A stretch of DNA of 11,953 nucleotides from an uncultured Clostridia bacterium (lineage in GTDB: Bacteria; Bacillota; Clostridia; TANB77; CAG-508), in contig CAPYID010000005.1 of the NCBI GenBank assembly GCA_948739805.1, positions 71,390 through 83,342 on the forward strand. Direction: 5' to 3'. Both the position numbers and the translations under genes were made by a program. Under the pieces are notes generated by a model. That model was not told where the DNA came from. It worked only from the letters and a program-made list of their open reading frames with translations, and did not search any database. This document shows, in pieces, positions 1 through 6,090 of the stretch. Every line of letters begins with the position of its first letter. Positions within the stretch are counted from its first letter, which is position 1.

Positions 1-1051
1 GACTAATCTTCTTTAATGAACTTGATACTTTATATTCTTCTTCGCCAAATAGTTCTTGGTGTAGTTTTACTACGTTTTCTTCTAAGTTTCTTGGTGCTAG
101 GTAATATACTTCTGCTGGTTGATAGTCTGACCAGTTGTATGGGAAGCCTTCACTTTTTGTGATGTTGTATTGTGTCATTCCTGTTGCTAGTCCTAAAATT
201 TCTGGTGTGCTTATTGTCGTTTTTACTTTTGGCAGTACTTTGTCTATTAATCCATTTAATTGTACTGCATTCATTTTCTTTACTTTGTCAAATGTTTTCA
301 TTAATACTTCTCTTTGTCTTTCTGCTCTGTTTATATCTGTTCCTACATATCTTATTCTAGCATATGCTAGTGCTTGTATACCATCTAGTTTTTGTTTTCC
401 TGCTTTTGGTATATTTGATGATTTTATTCCTGTTACTTTTATGTTTTCTTGAATATATCCATTTATCCATTGCATGTCTGCTTTTCCTACGTCTATTTCT
501 ATTCCTCCAACATAGTTTATTACATCTGCTACAACTTCAAAGTTTATTGCTACATATTCTGATATGTCTAAGTCTAGGTTTTTATTTAATACACTGACTG
601 TTTTTTCTGGTCCACTTTTTCTATATATGTCTGTTAGTTTTGTGTATTTATTATCTTCGTAACATAGATATGAGTCTCTATATACTGATACCATTTTTAC
701 TTCTTTTGTTTTTTTGTTTAGACTGACTATCATTATAGTGTCACTTCCTGAGTTTTGGTCATATTCATTGCTTCTTGCATCTATTCCAAAGAGTGCTACA
801 TTTAGATATCCTTCGTTTTCTACTCCTTCATTTATTTCAACATTATCTAATCCTTTTTCTTCATAGTCTATTTTAGATAATTTATTAACTACATATCCTA
901 TTAATACTCCTACCATTACTACTATAAGTATTATTAGTAATAGTATAATCCTTACAAGTATTTTTAAAAATTTATTTTTCTTTTTTTTCTTTTTTGTGTT
1001 TTTTCTTTTTCTTTTTATTCCTTCGTTTTCATAATCATATTCTTTATCCAT
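1..1051 (-). CDS. LytR-CpsA-Psr (LCP) family glycopolymer transferase, 3' end cut by window edge
   Basis: I translated this by hand from the ATG at 1051; the frame stays open for 350 codons to the window edge, so the C-terminus is missing. LCP proteins sit in the membrane with an extracellular catalytic domain and transfer lipid-linked glycopolymers (teichoic acid, capsule) onto peptidoglycan. Visible features are an acidic N-terminus, a lysine/arginine-rich cytosolic stretch (about residues 12-26), one transmembrane helix (about 27-54), then the LCP domain: LNVALFGID near 82-90, GSDTIMIVSL near 101-110, the lipid-phosphate-binding arginine in VSVYRDS near 121-126, VGGIEIDV near 180-187, and the signature AYARIRY-x4-DINRAERQ near 228-245 with its conserved Arg, Asp and Gln. 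AAGGA lies 11 nt before the ATG and a good promoter precedes it. The segment after the YRDS arginine (YLCYEDNKYTKLTDIYRKSG) departs from the commoner 'INxAY' form, so substrate preference is open. Family assignment is firm; the polymer transferred is unknown. Confidence 0.93.
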   Translation of the reverse strand, partial: MDKEYDYENEGIKRKRKNTKKKKKKNKFLKILVRIILLLIILIVVMVGVLIGYVVNKLSKIDYEEKGLDNVEINEGVENEGYLNVALFGIDARSNEYDQNSGSDTIMIVSLNKKTKEVKMVSVYRDSYLCYEDNKYTKLTDIYRKSGPEKTVSVLNKNLDLDISEYVAINFEVVADVINYVGGIEIDVGKADMQWINGYIQENIKVTGIKSSNIPKAGKQKLDGIQALAYARIRYVGTDINRAERQREVLMKTFDKVKKMNAVQLNGLIDKVLPKVKTTISTPEILGLATGMTQYNITKSEGFPYNWSDYQPAEVYYLAPRNLEENVVKLHQELFGEEEYKVSSSLKKIS

Positions 1052-1107
1052 TGTTATATCATTCCTTTTTTTGCCCAAAATTTGGTTATTTTTCATTTAT
1101 TTTTTAC

Positions 1108-1136
1108 ATTATATATTATATTTTATTTTTTATCAA
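1108..1136 (-). promoter_or_regulatory. Sigma-A-type promoter for the LCP gene
   Basis: Reading the minus strand: -35 TTGATA (1131-1136), a 17-nt spacer, -10 TATAAT (1108-1113), then an A-rich start region. The predicted transcription start is near 1101, giving a leader of about 50 nt. A second TATAAT at 1115-1120 would give a spacer of only 10 nt and is less likely to be used. The promoter lies in the argS-LCP gap, so the LCP gene can be expressed independently of argS. Confidence 0.75.
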
Positions 1137-1142
1137 CTTTTT

Positions 1143-1169
1143 TTGTGTTTTTTCATCAAAAAATCACAA
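1143..1169 (-). terminator. Possible weak terminator hairpin after argS
   Basis: The minus-strand RNA can form TTGTG-TTTTTT paired with AAAAAA-CACAA (one bulged A, loop GATG), 8 nt beyond the argS stop codon. No U-tract follows on the minus strand, so it is not a textbook terminator; on the plus strand it is followed by TTAATTTTT. It sits just upstream of the LCP promoter, a sensible place for a transcript end. Confidence 0.35.
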
Positions 1170-1176
1170 TTAATTT

Positions 1177-2889
1177 TTACATTTTTTCTGGCATTTCTAT
1201 TCCTAATAGGTTTGCTCCTATTTTCAGAATGTTTCCTACCATATATGTTAGATATATTCTTGCATTTTTCTTTTCTATATCTTCTACTAAAATCTTGTTT
1301 AAATTGTAATATGAACTATATGCTTGGGCAATGTTTATTAAGTATCGTGATAGTATTGATGGCTCATTTTTGCTTATAACATTTTCTAGTATATTTTCAA
1401 ATTTGTATACTAGTTTGATGATTTTTATTGCATCATTATCTTGTAATTTTTCTACATTTATTTCTTTACTTGTTGGTAGTTTTTCTATATTTTCTAATAT
1501 GCTTTTTGTTCTTACATACATATATTGAATATATGGTCCTGTTTCTCCTTGGAAGTTTAATATTGTATCCCAGTCAAATATTTCATCTTTTATTCTACTG
1601 TTTGATAAGTCATTAAATATAACTGCTCCTATACCAATTTTTTTTGCTATCTCTTCTTTGTTTTCAAGATTTGGATTTTTTTCTTCTATTATGGCTTTTG
1701 CTCTTGATATTGCTTCATTTAGTAATTCCTCTAGTTTTATTACATTTCCTTCTCTTGTTGACATTTTTCCTGTTTTTAGTAATACCATTCCAAATGCTAC
1801 ATGTTCTAATGATTTTGTGTATTTTTCGTCTATTCCTAAAAGTTTTGCTGTTTCAAATACTTGTTTAAAGTGTAAATTCTGTTCATATGATGTTACATAT
1901 AGTGCTTTATCAAAGTTATATGTTCGTGCTCTATACATTATAGCTGCTAAGTCTCTTGTGGCATATGTTGAAGAACCATTTGTTTTTTCTATTATTATTG
2001 GTGTATTTATACCTGCTTTTTCTAAATTTACGATTTTTGCTCCTTCTGATTCTTCTAATTTTCTTGATTGTTTTAATATTTCTATGACTTCTGGCATTTT
2101 GTCTGTATAAAATGCTTCTCCATTCCAAGAATCAAAACTACTTCCTAATAAATCATACACTTTTTGGAATTCTTTTAAACTTAAATTTTTAAATTTTTCC
2201 CATAGTTCTGTACAGTATTTATCTCCTTCTTCTAATTTCTTGAAATTATTTCTACATTCATTTAATACATTTTCATCTTCTTTGCATAGATTGTTTATTC
2301 TTACATAAATTTCTGTTAATTTTTCTATTGGATTTTCGTTTAAGTCATATTCTTTCCCCCATAATTTATATCCTTGTATCATTTTTCCAAATTGTGTTCC
2401 ATAGTCTCCTAAATGATTTATTCCAATTACATTATAACCTAAATATTTGTATATATTATATAATGCTCCTCCAATTACTGTTGAACGTAAATGTCCTATG
2501 TGAAATGGTTTTGCTATATTTGGTGCAGAATAATCTATTACAATGTTTTTTTCTTTTCCTATATTAGATTTTCCATATTTTGAATTTTTACTCTCAATTT
2601 CTTCTAAAACATTTTTAATTAATGTAGTTTTATTTATATAAAAGTTTAGATATCCTCCAATAGTTTCCATTTTTTCTATTATTTCTTCATTAATTTTTAT
2701 GTTTTCTTTTATTTCACTTGCTATTATTACTGGTGCTTTTTTTAATGTTTTTGCTAGTTTAAAACATGGGAATGCATAGTCTCCCATTTTATCATCTGGT
2801 GGTATTTCTATATATTCTGCTATTTCCTCTTCACTTATTTTTGTACATTCACTTATCATTTTTGCTACTTCTTTTTTAAAATTTATCAT
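1177..2889 (-). CDS. argS: Arginyl-tRNA synthetase (class I)
   Basis: Charges tRNA-Arg with arginine using ATP in the cytosol. From the start I prefer (ATG at 2889, 570 aa) the order is: N-terminal tRNA D-loop recognition domain (about 1-85), the class I Rossmann catalytic core with PFHIGHLRST (HIGH at about 130-133) and a KMSK-type loop written KMSTREGN (about 375-382), the NHLGDYGTQFG motif (about 158-168), and a C-terminal DALR anticodon-binding domain from about 450 to the end. Length is normal for the family. A longer reading from an ATG at 2901 is possible, but that ATG directly abuts the ribosome binding site AAGGA (2902-2906), so the ATG at 2889 with 12-nt spacing, MINFKKEV, is the better start. 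It has its own promoter and is separated from the upstream gene by a terminator. I see no T-box leader; the leader is only about 50 nt. Confidence 0.97.
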   Translation of the reverse strand: MINFKKEVAKMISECTKISEEEIAEYIEIPPDDKMGDYAFPCFKLAKTLKKAPVIIASEIKENIKINEEIIEKMETIGGYLNFYINKTTLIKNVLEEIESKNSKYGKSNIGKEKNIVIDYSAPNIAKPFHIGHLRSTVIGGALYNIYKYLGYNVIGINHLGDYGTQFGKMIQGYKLWGKEYDLNENPIEKLTEIYVRINNLCKEDENVLNECRNNFKKLEEGDKYCTELWEKFKNLSLKEFQKVYDLLGSSFDSWNGEAFYTDKMPEVIEILKQSRKLEESEGAKIVNLEKAGINTPIIIEKTNGSSTYATRDLAAIMYRARTYNFDKALYVTSYEQNLHFKQVFETAKLLGIDEKYTKSLEHVAFGMVLLKTGKMSTREGNVIKLEELLNEAISRAKAIIEEKNPNLENKEEIAKKIGIGAVIFNDLSNSRIKDEIFDWDTILNFQGETGPYIQYMYVRTKSILENIEKLPTSKEINVEKLQDNDAIKIIKLVYKFENILENVISKNEPSILSRYLINIAQAYSSYYNLNKILVEDIEKKNARIYLTYMVGNILKIGANLLGIEMPEKM

Positions 2890-2920
2890 TTTTAATATCA
2901 TTCCTTTTTATCTATTTTTC

Positions 2921-2936
2921 TTACGTAGTTACGTAA
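2921..2936. promoter_or_regulatory. 16-bp palindrome in the argS leader, candidate operator
   Basis: TTACGTA-AC-TACGTAA is a perfect inverted repeat with 7-bp arms and a 2-bp centre; each arm contains TACGTA, itself a palindrome. It falls just after the predicted argS transcription start (near 2940), where a bound repressor could block initiation or early elongation. It does not resemble the ArgR box known from Bacillus (CATGAAT-type half sites) and its two-base loop makes an RNA hairpin role unlikely. The regulator is unknown. Confidence 0.5.
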
Positions 2937-2946
2937 AATATAAAAT

Positions 2947-2975
2947 ATTATAGCATAATGATTTATATTAGGCAA
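2947..2975 (-). promoter_or_regulatory. argS: Sigma-A-type promoter with extended -10 for argS
   Basis: Minus strand: -35 TTGCCT (2970-2975), exactly 17 nt, -10 TATAAT (2947-2952) preceded by TGC, i.e. an extended -10. The transcription start is expected near 2940, giving a leader of about 50 nt before the ATG at 2889. Confidence 0.8.
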
Positions 2976-2989
2976 ATAAATTTAATTGA

Positions 2990-3034
2990 CAAAACAAAAA
3001 AACGACATAACCTGGTATATCACCAAGTTATGCC
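2990..3034 (-). terminator. Rho-independent terminator of the small membrane-protein gene
   Basis: On the minus strand GCATAACTTGGT pairs with ACCAGGTTATGT around a short GATAT loop (about 3003-3033; one internal wobble pair), followed at once by CGTTTTTTTGTTTTG, a strong U-tract. It begins about 20 nt past the stop codon at 3051 and separates this gene from the argS promoter. Confidence 0.85.
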
Positions 3035-3050
3035 ATTTGTGGAAGTGTCC

Positions 3051-3419
3051 TCAGTCAACGTATTGCTTTACCCTTAGAATTATTCTTACCAATTTATTTG
3101 GAAAAGGTATTATCTCTGCTGTTTTGTTATTTTTTTTCTGTCTTTCATTTTTTCTCTTTTGCATGCTTTCTCTTATCTCTTGCATTTTTCTTTCTCGTCT
3201 TATCTTTATAATAATCGCTTTATATAATTTCATTACCATATAAAGCAATATTATTGACAACACAAAGCCCATTATATTGGGACTTGCTGGATTTATATAT
3301 GTATTCACTGTCTCAATAATTAAGATAGTGAATACTAATATTGTTATCAATAATGTAATCACGAGATAATTTTCTAAGGTACTTTCCACTCTTTTGTATA
3401 AGTTTTTGATCCGCTCCAT
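3051..3419 (-). CDS. Small two-helix membrane protein of unknown function
   Basis: I do not recognise this 122-aa protein. It has a short charged amphipathic N-terminus (MERIKNLYKRVESTLENY), a hydrophobic helix at about residues 19-41, a short outer or inner turn with NPASPN (43-48), a second hydrophobic helix at about 49-71, then a strongly basic, glutamine/lysine-rich stretch (72-98) and a tail with IIPFPNKLVRIILRVKQ. That suggests an integral membrane hairpin with a cytosolic basic tail that could bind nucleic acid, lipid head groups or a partner. The start is set by GGAGG (3425-3429), which gives 5-nt spacing to the ATG at 3419; the ATG at 3431 overlaps that site and is rejected. It is an apparent single-gene unit with its own promoter and terminator. 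That isolation, the clean initiation site and the terminator support it being a real gene. Confidence 0.75.
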   Translation of the reverse strand: MERIKNLYKRVESTLENYLVITLLITILVFTILIIETVNTYINPASPNIMGFVLSIILLYMVMKLYKAIIIKIRRERKMQEIRESMQKRKNERQKKNNKTAEIIPFPNKLVRIILRVKQYVD

Positions 3420-3434
3420 ATTTGCCTCCATTAC

Positions 3435-3471
3435 AGTTAAAATAGAATTTATATATAAATTCTTTTTAACT
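3435..3471 (-). promoter_or_regulatory. Long AU-rich leader hairpin ahead of the small membrane-protein gene
   Basis: The minus strand carries a perfect 20-bp palindrome, AGAATTTATATATAAATTCT (3444-3463), flanked by AGTTAAAA and TTTTAACT with one bulged A. The transcript can fold a stem of up to about 16-18 bp that ends 5 nt before the Shine-Dalgarno GGAGG. It lies between the promoter and the start codon, so it is part of the 5' leader. It may stabilise the mRNA, modulate initiation in a temperature-dependent way, or be a DNA operator; the sequence alone does not say which. Confidence 0.6.
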
Positions 3472-3498
3472 TTTTTCCAACTTTTTGCATCTGTTATT

Positions 3499-3527
3499 AT
3501 TATATCACTTTTTCATTTATAATGCAA
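3499..3527 (-). promoter_or_regulatory. Sigma-A-type promoter of the small membrane-protein gene
   Basis: Minus strand: -35 TTGCAT (3522-3527), 17-nt spacer, TGA plus -10 TATAAT (3499-3504), an extended -10. A consensus TTGACA sits at 3530-3535 but would be 25 nt from the -10 box, too far. The start of transcription is expected near 3492, about 70 nt before the start codon. Confidence 0.75.
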
Positions 3528-3642
3528 ATTGTCAATTTTTACTCCTAGAGTTATTTCATTAATTGTTACATGGTTACAGTATTGATAATTAATATGCATA
3601 GAGATTTCGTAAAGACAATCGTTGTTTTTCCATTAACGCTAA

Positions 3643-3669
3643 AAGAGACGATTTTATTAATCGCCTCTT
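3643..3669 (-). terminator. Terminator after the phosphofructokinase gene
   Basis: On the minus strand AAGAGGCGATT pairs with AATCGTCTCTT (11 bp, one G-U) around a 5-nt loop, 11 nt past the PFK stop codon. It is preceded by an A-rich tract and followed by a short TT tail; read on the plus strand it is followed by AAAATTTTTTTT, so it could work in both directions. Confidence 0.75.
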
Positions 3670-3679
3670 AAAATTTTTT

Positions 3680-4813
3680 TTAATCTCCTAAAGATATTCC
3701 TATATTTCTTGCTGTTTTTACCAAGTCATGATCCATTGTTACTCTTCTTATATTACTGTTTTCTGTATTTCCTGATACTGCTCCAATTTCTTTGTTGTTT
3801 CCTACGACATCTTCTAATGATACTGAGTCTAATTTCCCATTCTTTAATACTGCTAGTACTCCAAATTTTCCTTGTAATGCAAGTTCCATTGCTTTTGAAC
3901 CATATTTTGTTGATAGTACTCTATCATATGCTGTTGGTGTTCCTCCTCTTTGCATATATCCTAATGTTGTGTTTCTTGATTCTAATCCAGTTAATCCTTC
4001 TAGTTGTTTTGCTACTGTTTCTCCAACTCCACCAAGTTTTGTGTTATCAACACCTGTTCCATTATCTCTTACACCTTTTACTGTTATTTCTCCATTTAAT
4101 GGTTTGGCTCCTTCTGCTACTACTACTAAACTAAATCTTTTTCCCATTGCTATTCTAGATTTTATTTTTTCTGCTACTTTGTTTAAATCATATGGTATTT
4201 CTGGTATTAAGGCAACGTCTGCTCCTCCTGCTATTGATGCTTCTAGTGCGATCCATCCAGCATATCTTCCCATAACTTCTAATACCATTATTCTATGATG
4301 TGTTTCTCCTGTTGAGTGTAATCTATCAAGTGCTTCCATTGCAACTGATACTGCTGTATTATACCCAAATGTAATGTCTGTACATGCTACATCATTATCT
4401 ATTGTTTTTGGTACTCCTATTACATTGATTCCTTTTAATGAAAAGTCTCTGGCGGATTTTTGTGTTCCATCTCCTCCTAATGTAAATACACAGTCAAACC
4501 CTGCGTCTTTAACATTTTGAACACATATGTCTGATAAGTCTTTATATAATGTTTGTCCATTTTCTTCTACTTTATAATGGAATACATTTGAGTTTGTTGA
4601 TGAACCTATGATTGAACCACCTTTGTGTAAAATCCCTGATGCAGTATTGGCTGATTCAAGTTTTATATAATTGTTTTCTAATAAACCTTTATACCCTTCT
4701 ATGTATCCATAGCATTCTACTCCGTTATTTTCTGCTGTTTTTACAATTCCTCTTATTACAGCATTGAATCCTGCTACATCTCCACCATTTGCTAAAATTG
4801 CTACCTTTTTCAT
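3680..4813 (-). CDS. pfkA: 6-phosphofructokinase (PfkA family), mixed ATP/PPi-type active site
   Basis: Phosphorylates fructose 6-phosphate to fructose 1,6-bisphosphate in cytosolic glycolysis. The 377-aa protein shows the PFK fold throughout: GGDVAGFNAVIRG near 10-22, the phosphoryl-donor loop TLGGDGT (111-117), the catalytic PKTIDND (135-141, with D139 as the catalytic base by homology), the substrate motif MGRYAGWIA (181-189), PEIPYDL near 204-210, and QRGGTPTAYDR near 289-299. Compared with E. coli PfkA, position 104 is Gly (G116 here), the ATP-type choice, while position 124 is Lys (K136), the residue found in PPi-dependent enzymes. That combination is known in so-called group III PFKs. 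Donor use therefore cannot be read off with certainty; ATP is favoured by the glycine. The start follows AGGGA with 11-nt spacing. The gene is monocistronic, with its own promoter (4862-4889) and terminator. It is longer than the 320-aa allosteric E. coli type. Confidence 0.95.
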   Translation of the reverse strand: MKKVAILANGGDVAGFNAVIRGIVKTAENNGVECYGYIEGYKGLLENNYIKLESANTASGILHKGGSIIGSSTNSNVFHYKVEENGQTLYKDLSDICVQNVKDAGFDCVFTLGGDGTQKSARDFSLKGINVIGVPKTIDNDVACTDITFGYNTAVSVAMEALDRLHSTGETHHRIMVLEVMGRYAGWIALEASIAGGADVALIPEIPYDLNKVAEKIKSRIAMGKRFSLVVVAEGAKPLNGEITVKGVRDNGTGVDNTKLGGVGETVAKQLEGLTGLESRNTTLGYMQRGGTPTAYDRVLSTKYGSKAMELALQGKFGVLAVLKNGKLDSVSLEDVVGNNKEIGAVSGNTENSNIRRVTMDHDLVKTARNIGISLGD

Positions 4814-4861
4814 TTTTTATCATTTCCCTTCTATTTACCCTATATGGTCTCTTTTTTTATT

Positions 4862-4889
4862 ATTATATCAATTTTCAAAAAAAATACAA
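4862..4889 (-). promoter_or_regulatory. pfkA: Sigma-A-type promoter of the phosphofructokinase gene
   Basis: Minus strand: -35 TTGTAT (4884-4889), 16-nt spacer, TGA then -10 TATAAT (4862-4867). Transcription should begin near 4855, giving a leader of about 40 nt with the Shine-Dalgarno AGGGA before the ATG at 4813. Confidence 0.75.
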
Positions 4890-4938
4890 TATTTTTTTAA
4901 TTTTTTATAACAATTTTATGATATATTATCTTTAACAT

Positions 4939-5046
4939 GGACGCCTAGTAAAATTTGTTTTACAAATTTTTCATGTTTCGTTCAAAAAAATATAAAAATA
5001 AGAAATTTTTATTTTTACATTTTTTCTCACTGCACCGAGGGCGCCC
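4939..5046 (-). repeat. Foldable intergenic element between manA and pfkA, with terminator-like hairpin
   Basis: Two GC-rich blocks stand out in an otherwise nearly pure A/T gap. On the minus strand GGGCGCC (5040-5046) can pair with GGCGTCC (4939-4945), enclosing about 90 nt that hold two AT hairpins: AAAAATAA/TTATTTTT (4994-5016), followed by TATTTTTTTG and so likely the manA terminator, and AAAATTTG/CAAATTTT (4950-4970). The outline, an outer stem with two inner hairpins, could be a small nonautonomous repeat, a remnant of one, or a chance arrangement around a terminator. No target-site duplication is obvious. Confidence 0.4.
4985..5017 (-). terminator. Likely terminator of the mutase-manA unit
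   Basis: Minus strand TAAAAATAA pairs with TTATTTTTA around a 7-nt loop and is followed by TATTTTTTTG. The stem is all A-U, hence weak, but the long U-tract and its place about 70 nt after the manA stop codon fit a transcript end. The next promoter (for pfkA) lies beyond it. Confidence 0.5.
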
Positions 5047-5085
5047 CTACATTAATATACAATATTTTATAATAAATACAAATAT

Positions 5086-6033
5086 TTAAATATATACTTT
5101 CATTAATTTCATATTTCCATTTATTGTATATTCTCCTAGTTCTGCTGGAATTAAGAATACACTTCCTATTTGAATGTCTTTTTCAAAGTTATTTGTTTTA
5201 ACTTTTCCTGTTCCTTCTAAAACTATATATGCTGTAAATGTGTCTATATTTGAGTATTCTATAATATTATTTTTTGTATTAATTAGGTCTATATTAAAGT
5301 TATTAGAATTATATATATTTATTGTGTTCTCAAATTTACTATAGTTATATACTTCTGTTTTATTGTCTAATTTTATTACTTCAAGGGCTTTTTCTGTGTG
5401 TAATTGTCTTGGCTTTCCGTCTAATCCAATTCTGTTCCAATCATATACTCTATATGTAACATCACTACTTTGCTGAATTTCGCATAATATCATTCCTCCA
5501 CATATAGCATGAATTGTACCTGCTTGTATTGATATAAAGTCACCTTTTTTTACATTAACATATTTTACATTGTTTTCAATATCTTTTATTGATTCTTTCA
5601 GATTTTCCTGATTTATATTTTCTTTGAAACCATAAACAATTTTTGCGTTCTTTGTACAGTCCATTATGTACCAAACTTCATTTTTACCTGAGTCGTTTTC
5701 GTATTTTCTTGCATATTCATCGTCTGGATGTACTTGTATTGATAAGTTCTCCTTTGCGTCTATAAATTTTACTAGTATTGGAAATCTTTCCATTTCTACA
5801 CATTTGTTACCGAAAATTTCTTTTCTTTTACTTTTATCGTTAAATAACTCATATAGGTTTTCATTATTAAATGCTTCGTTTAATATTTGGCTTATTCCAT
5901 TACTATGTGCAGATATTTCCCAACTTTCTCCTATATTTTCTTCTTCTATTTTTCTACTTAGGAAACTTTTTATATTGTTTCCTCCCCAGACTACTTGCTT
6001 ATAGATTGGCTTAAAAAATATTGGTTCTAGCAT
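5086..6033 (-). CDS. manA: Mannose-6-phosphate isomerase, class I (Bacillus ManA type)
   Basis: Interconverts mannose 6-phosphate and fructose 6-phosphate, a zinc-dependent cytosolic step that either feeds mannose into glycolysis or supplies mannose-P for GDP-mannose. The 315-aa length matches the short Firmicute ManA form. Zinc ligands by homology are Q100 and H102 in LSIQVHPDDEYA, E119 in KNEVWYI, and H175 in AGTIHAICGG; R195 in DVTYRVYDWNR is the expected active-site arginine. The first cupin holds these residues; the second, C-terminal cupin-like half (about 230-315, VLEGTGKV... GSVFLIPAELGEY) is degenerate as usual. AAGGA lies 9 nt before the ATG. It follows the mutase gene by 57 nt with no terminator between, so the two are probably cotranscribed. 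Confidence 0.96.
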   Translation of the reverse strand: MLEPIFFKPIYKQVVWGGNNIKSFLSRKIEEENIGESWEISAHSNGISQILNEAFNNENLYELFNDKSKRKEIFGNKCVEMERFPILVKFIDAKENLSIQVHPDDEYARKYENDSGKNEVWYIMDCTKNAKIVYGFKENINQENLKESIKDIENNVKYVNVKKGDFISIQAGTIHAICGGMILCEIQQSSDVTYRVYDWNRIGLDGKPRQLHTEKALEVIKLDNKTEVYNYSKFENTINIYNSNNFNIDLINTKNNIIEYSNIDTFTAYIVLEGTGKVKTNNFEKDIQIGSVFLIPAELGEYTINGNMKLMKVYI

Positions 6034-6090
6034 ATTATCGCTTCCTTTTAATATTTTTGATTTTATGTTAATTGTAAAAAGATACAGTGG

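Noticed and set aside
135..597. Plus-strand frames over the left end
   Set aside because: They lie opposite the LCP gene, whose minus-strand frame carries conserved catalytic motifs through the whole stretch.
2890..2940. T-box or arginine riboswitch ahead of argS
   Set aside because: The leader is only about 50 nt and has no T-box sequence or terminator/antiterminator pair.
3709..4298. Overlapping plus-strand frames of 141 and 168 codons opposite the phosphofructokinase gene
   Set aside because: Leucine-rich shadow translations of the PFK coding strand; no initiation signal and no recognisable domain.
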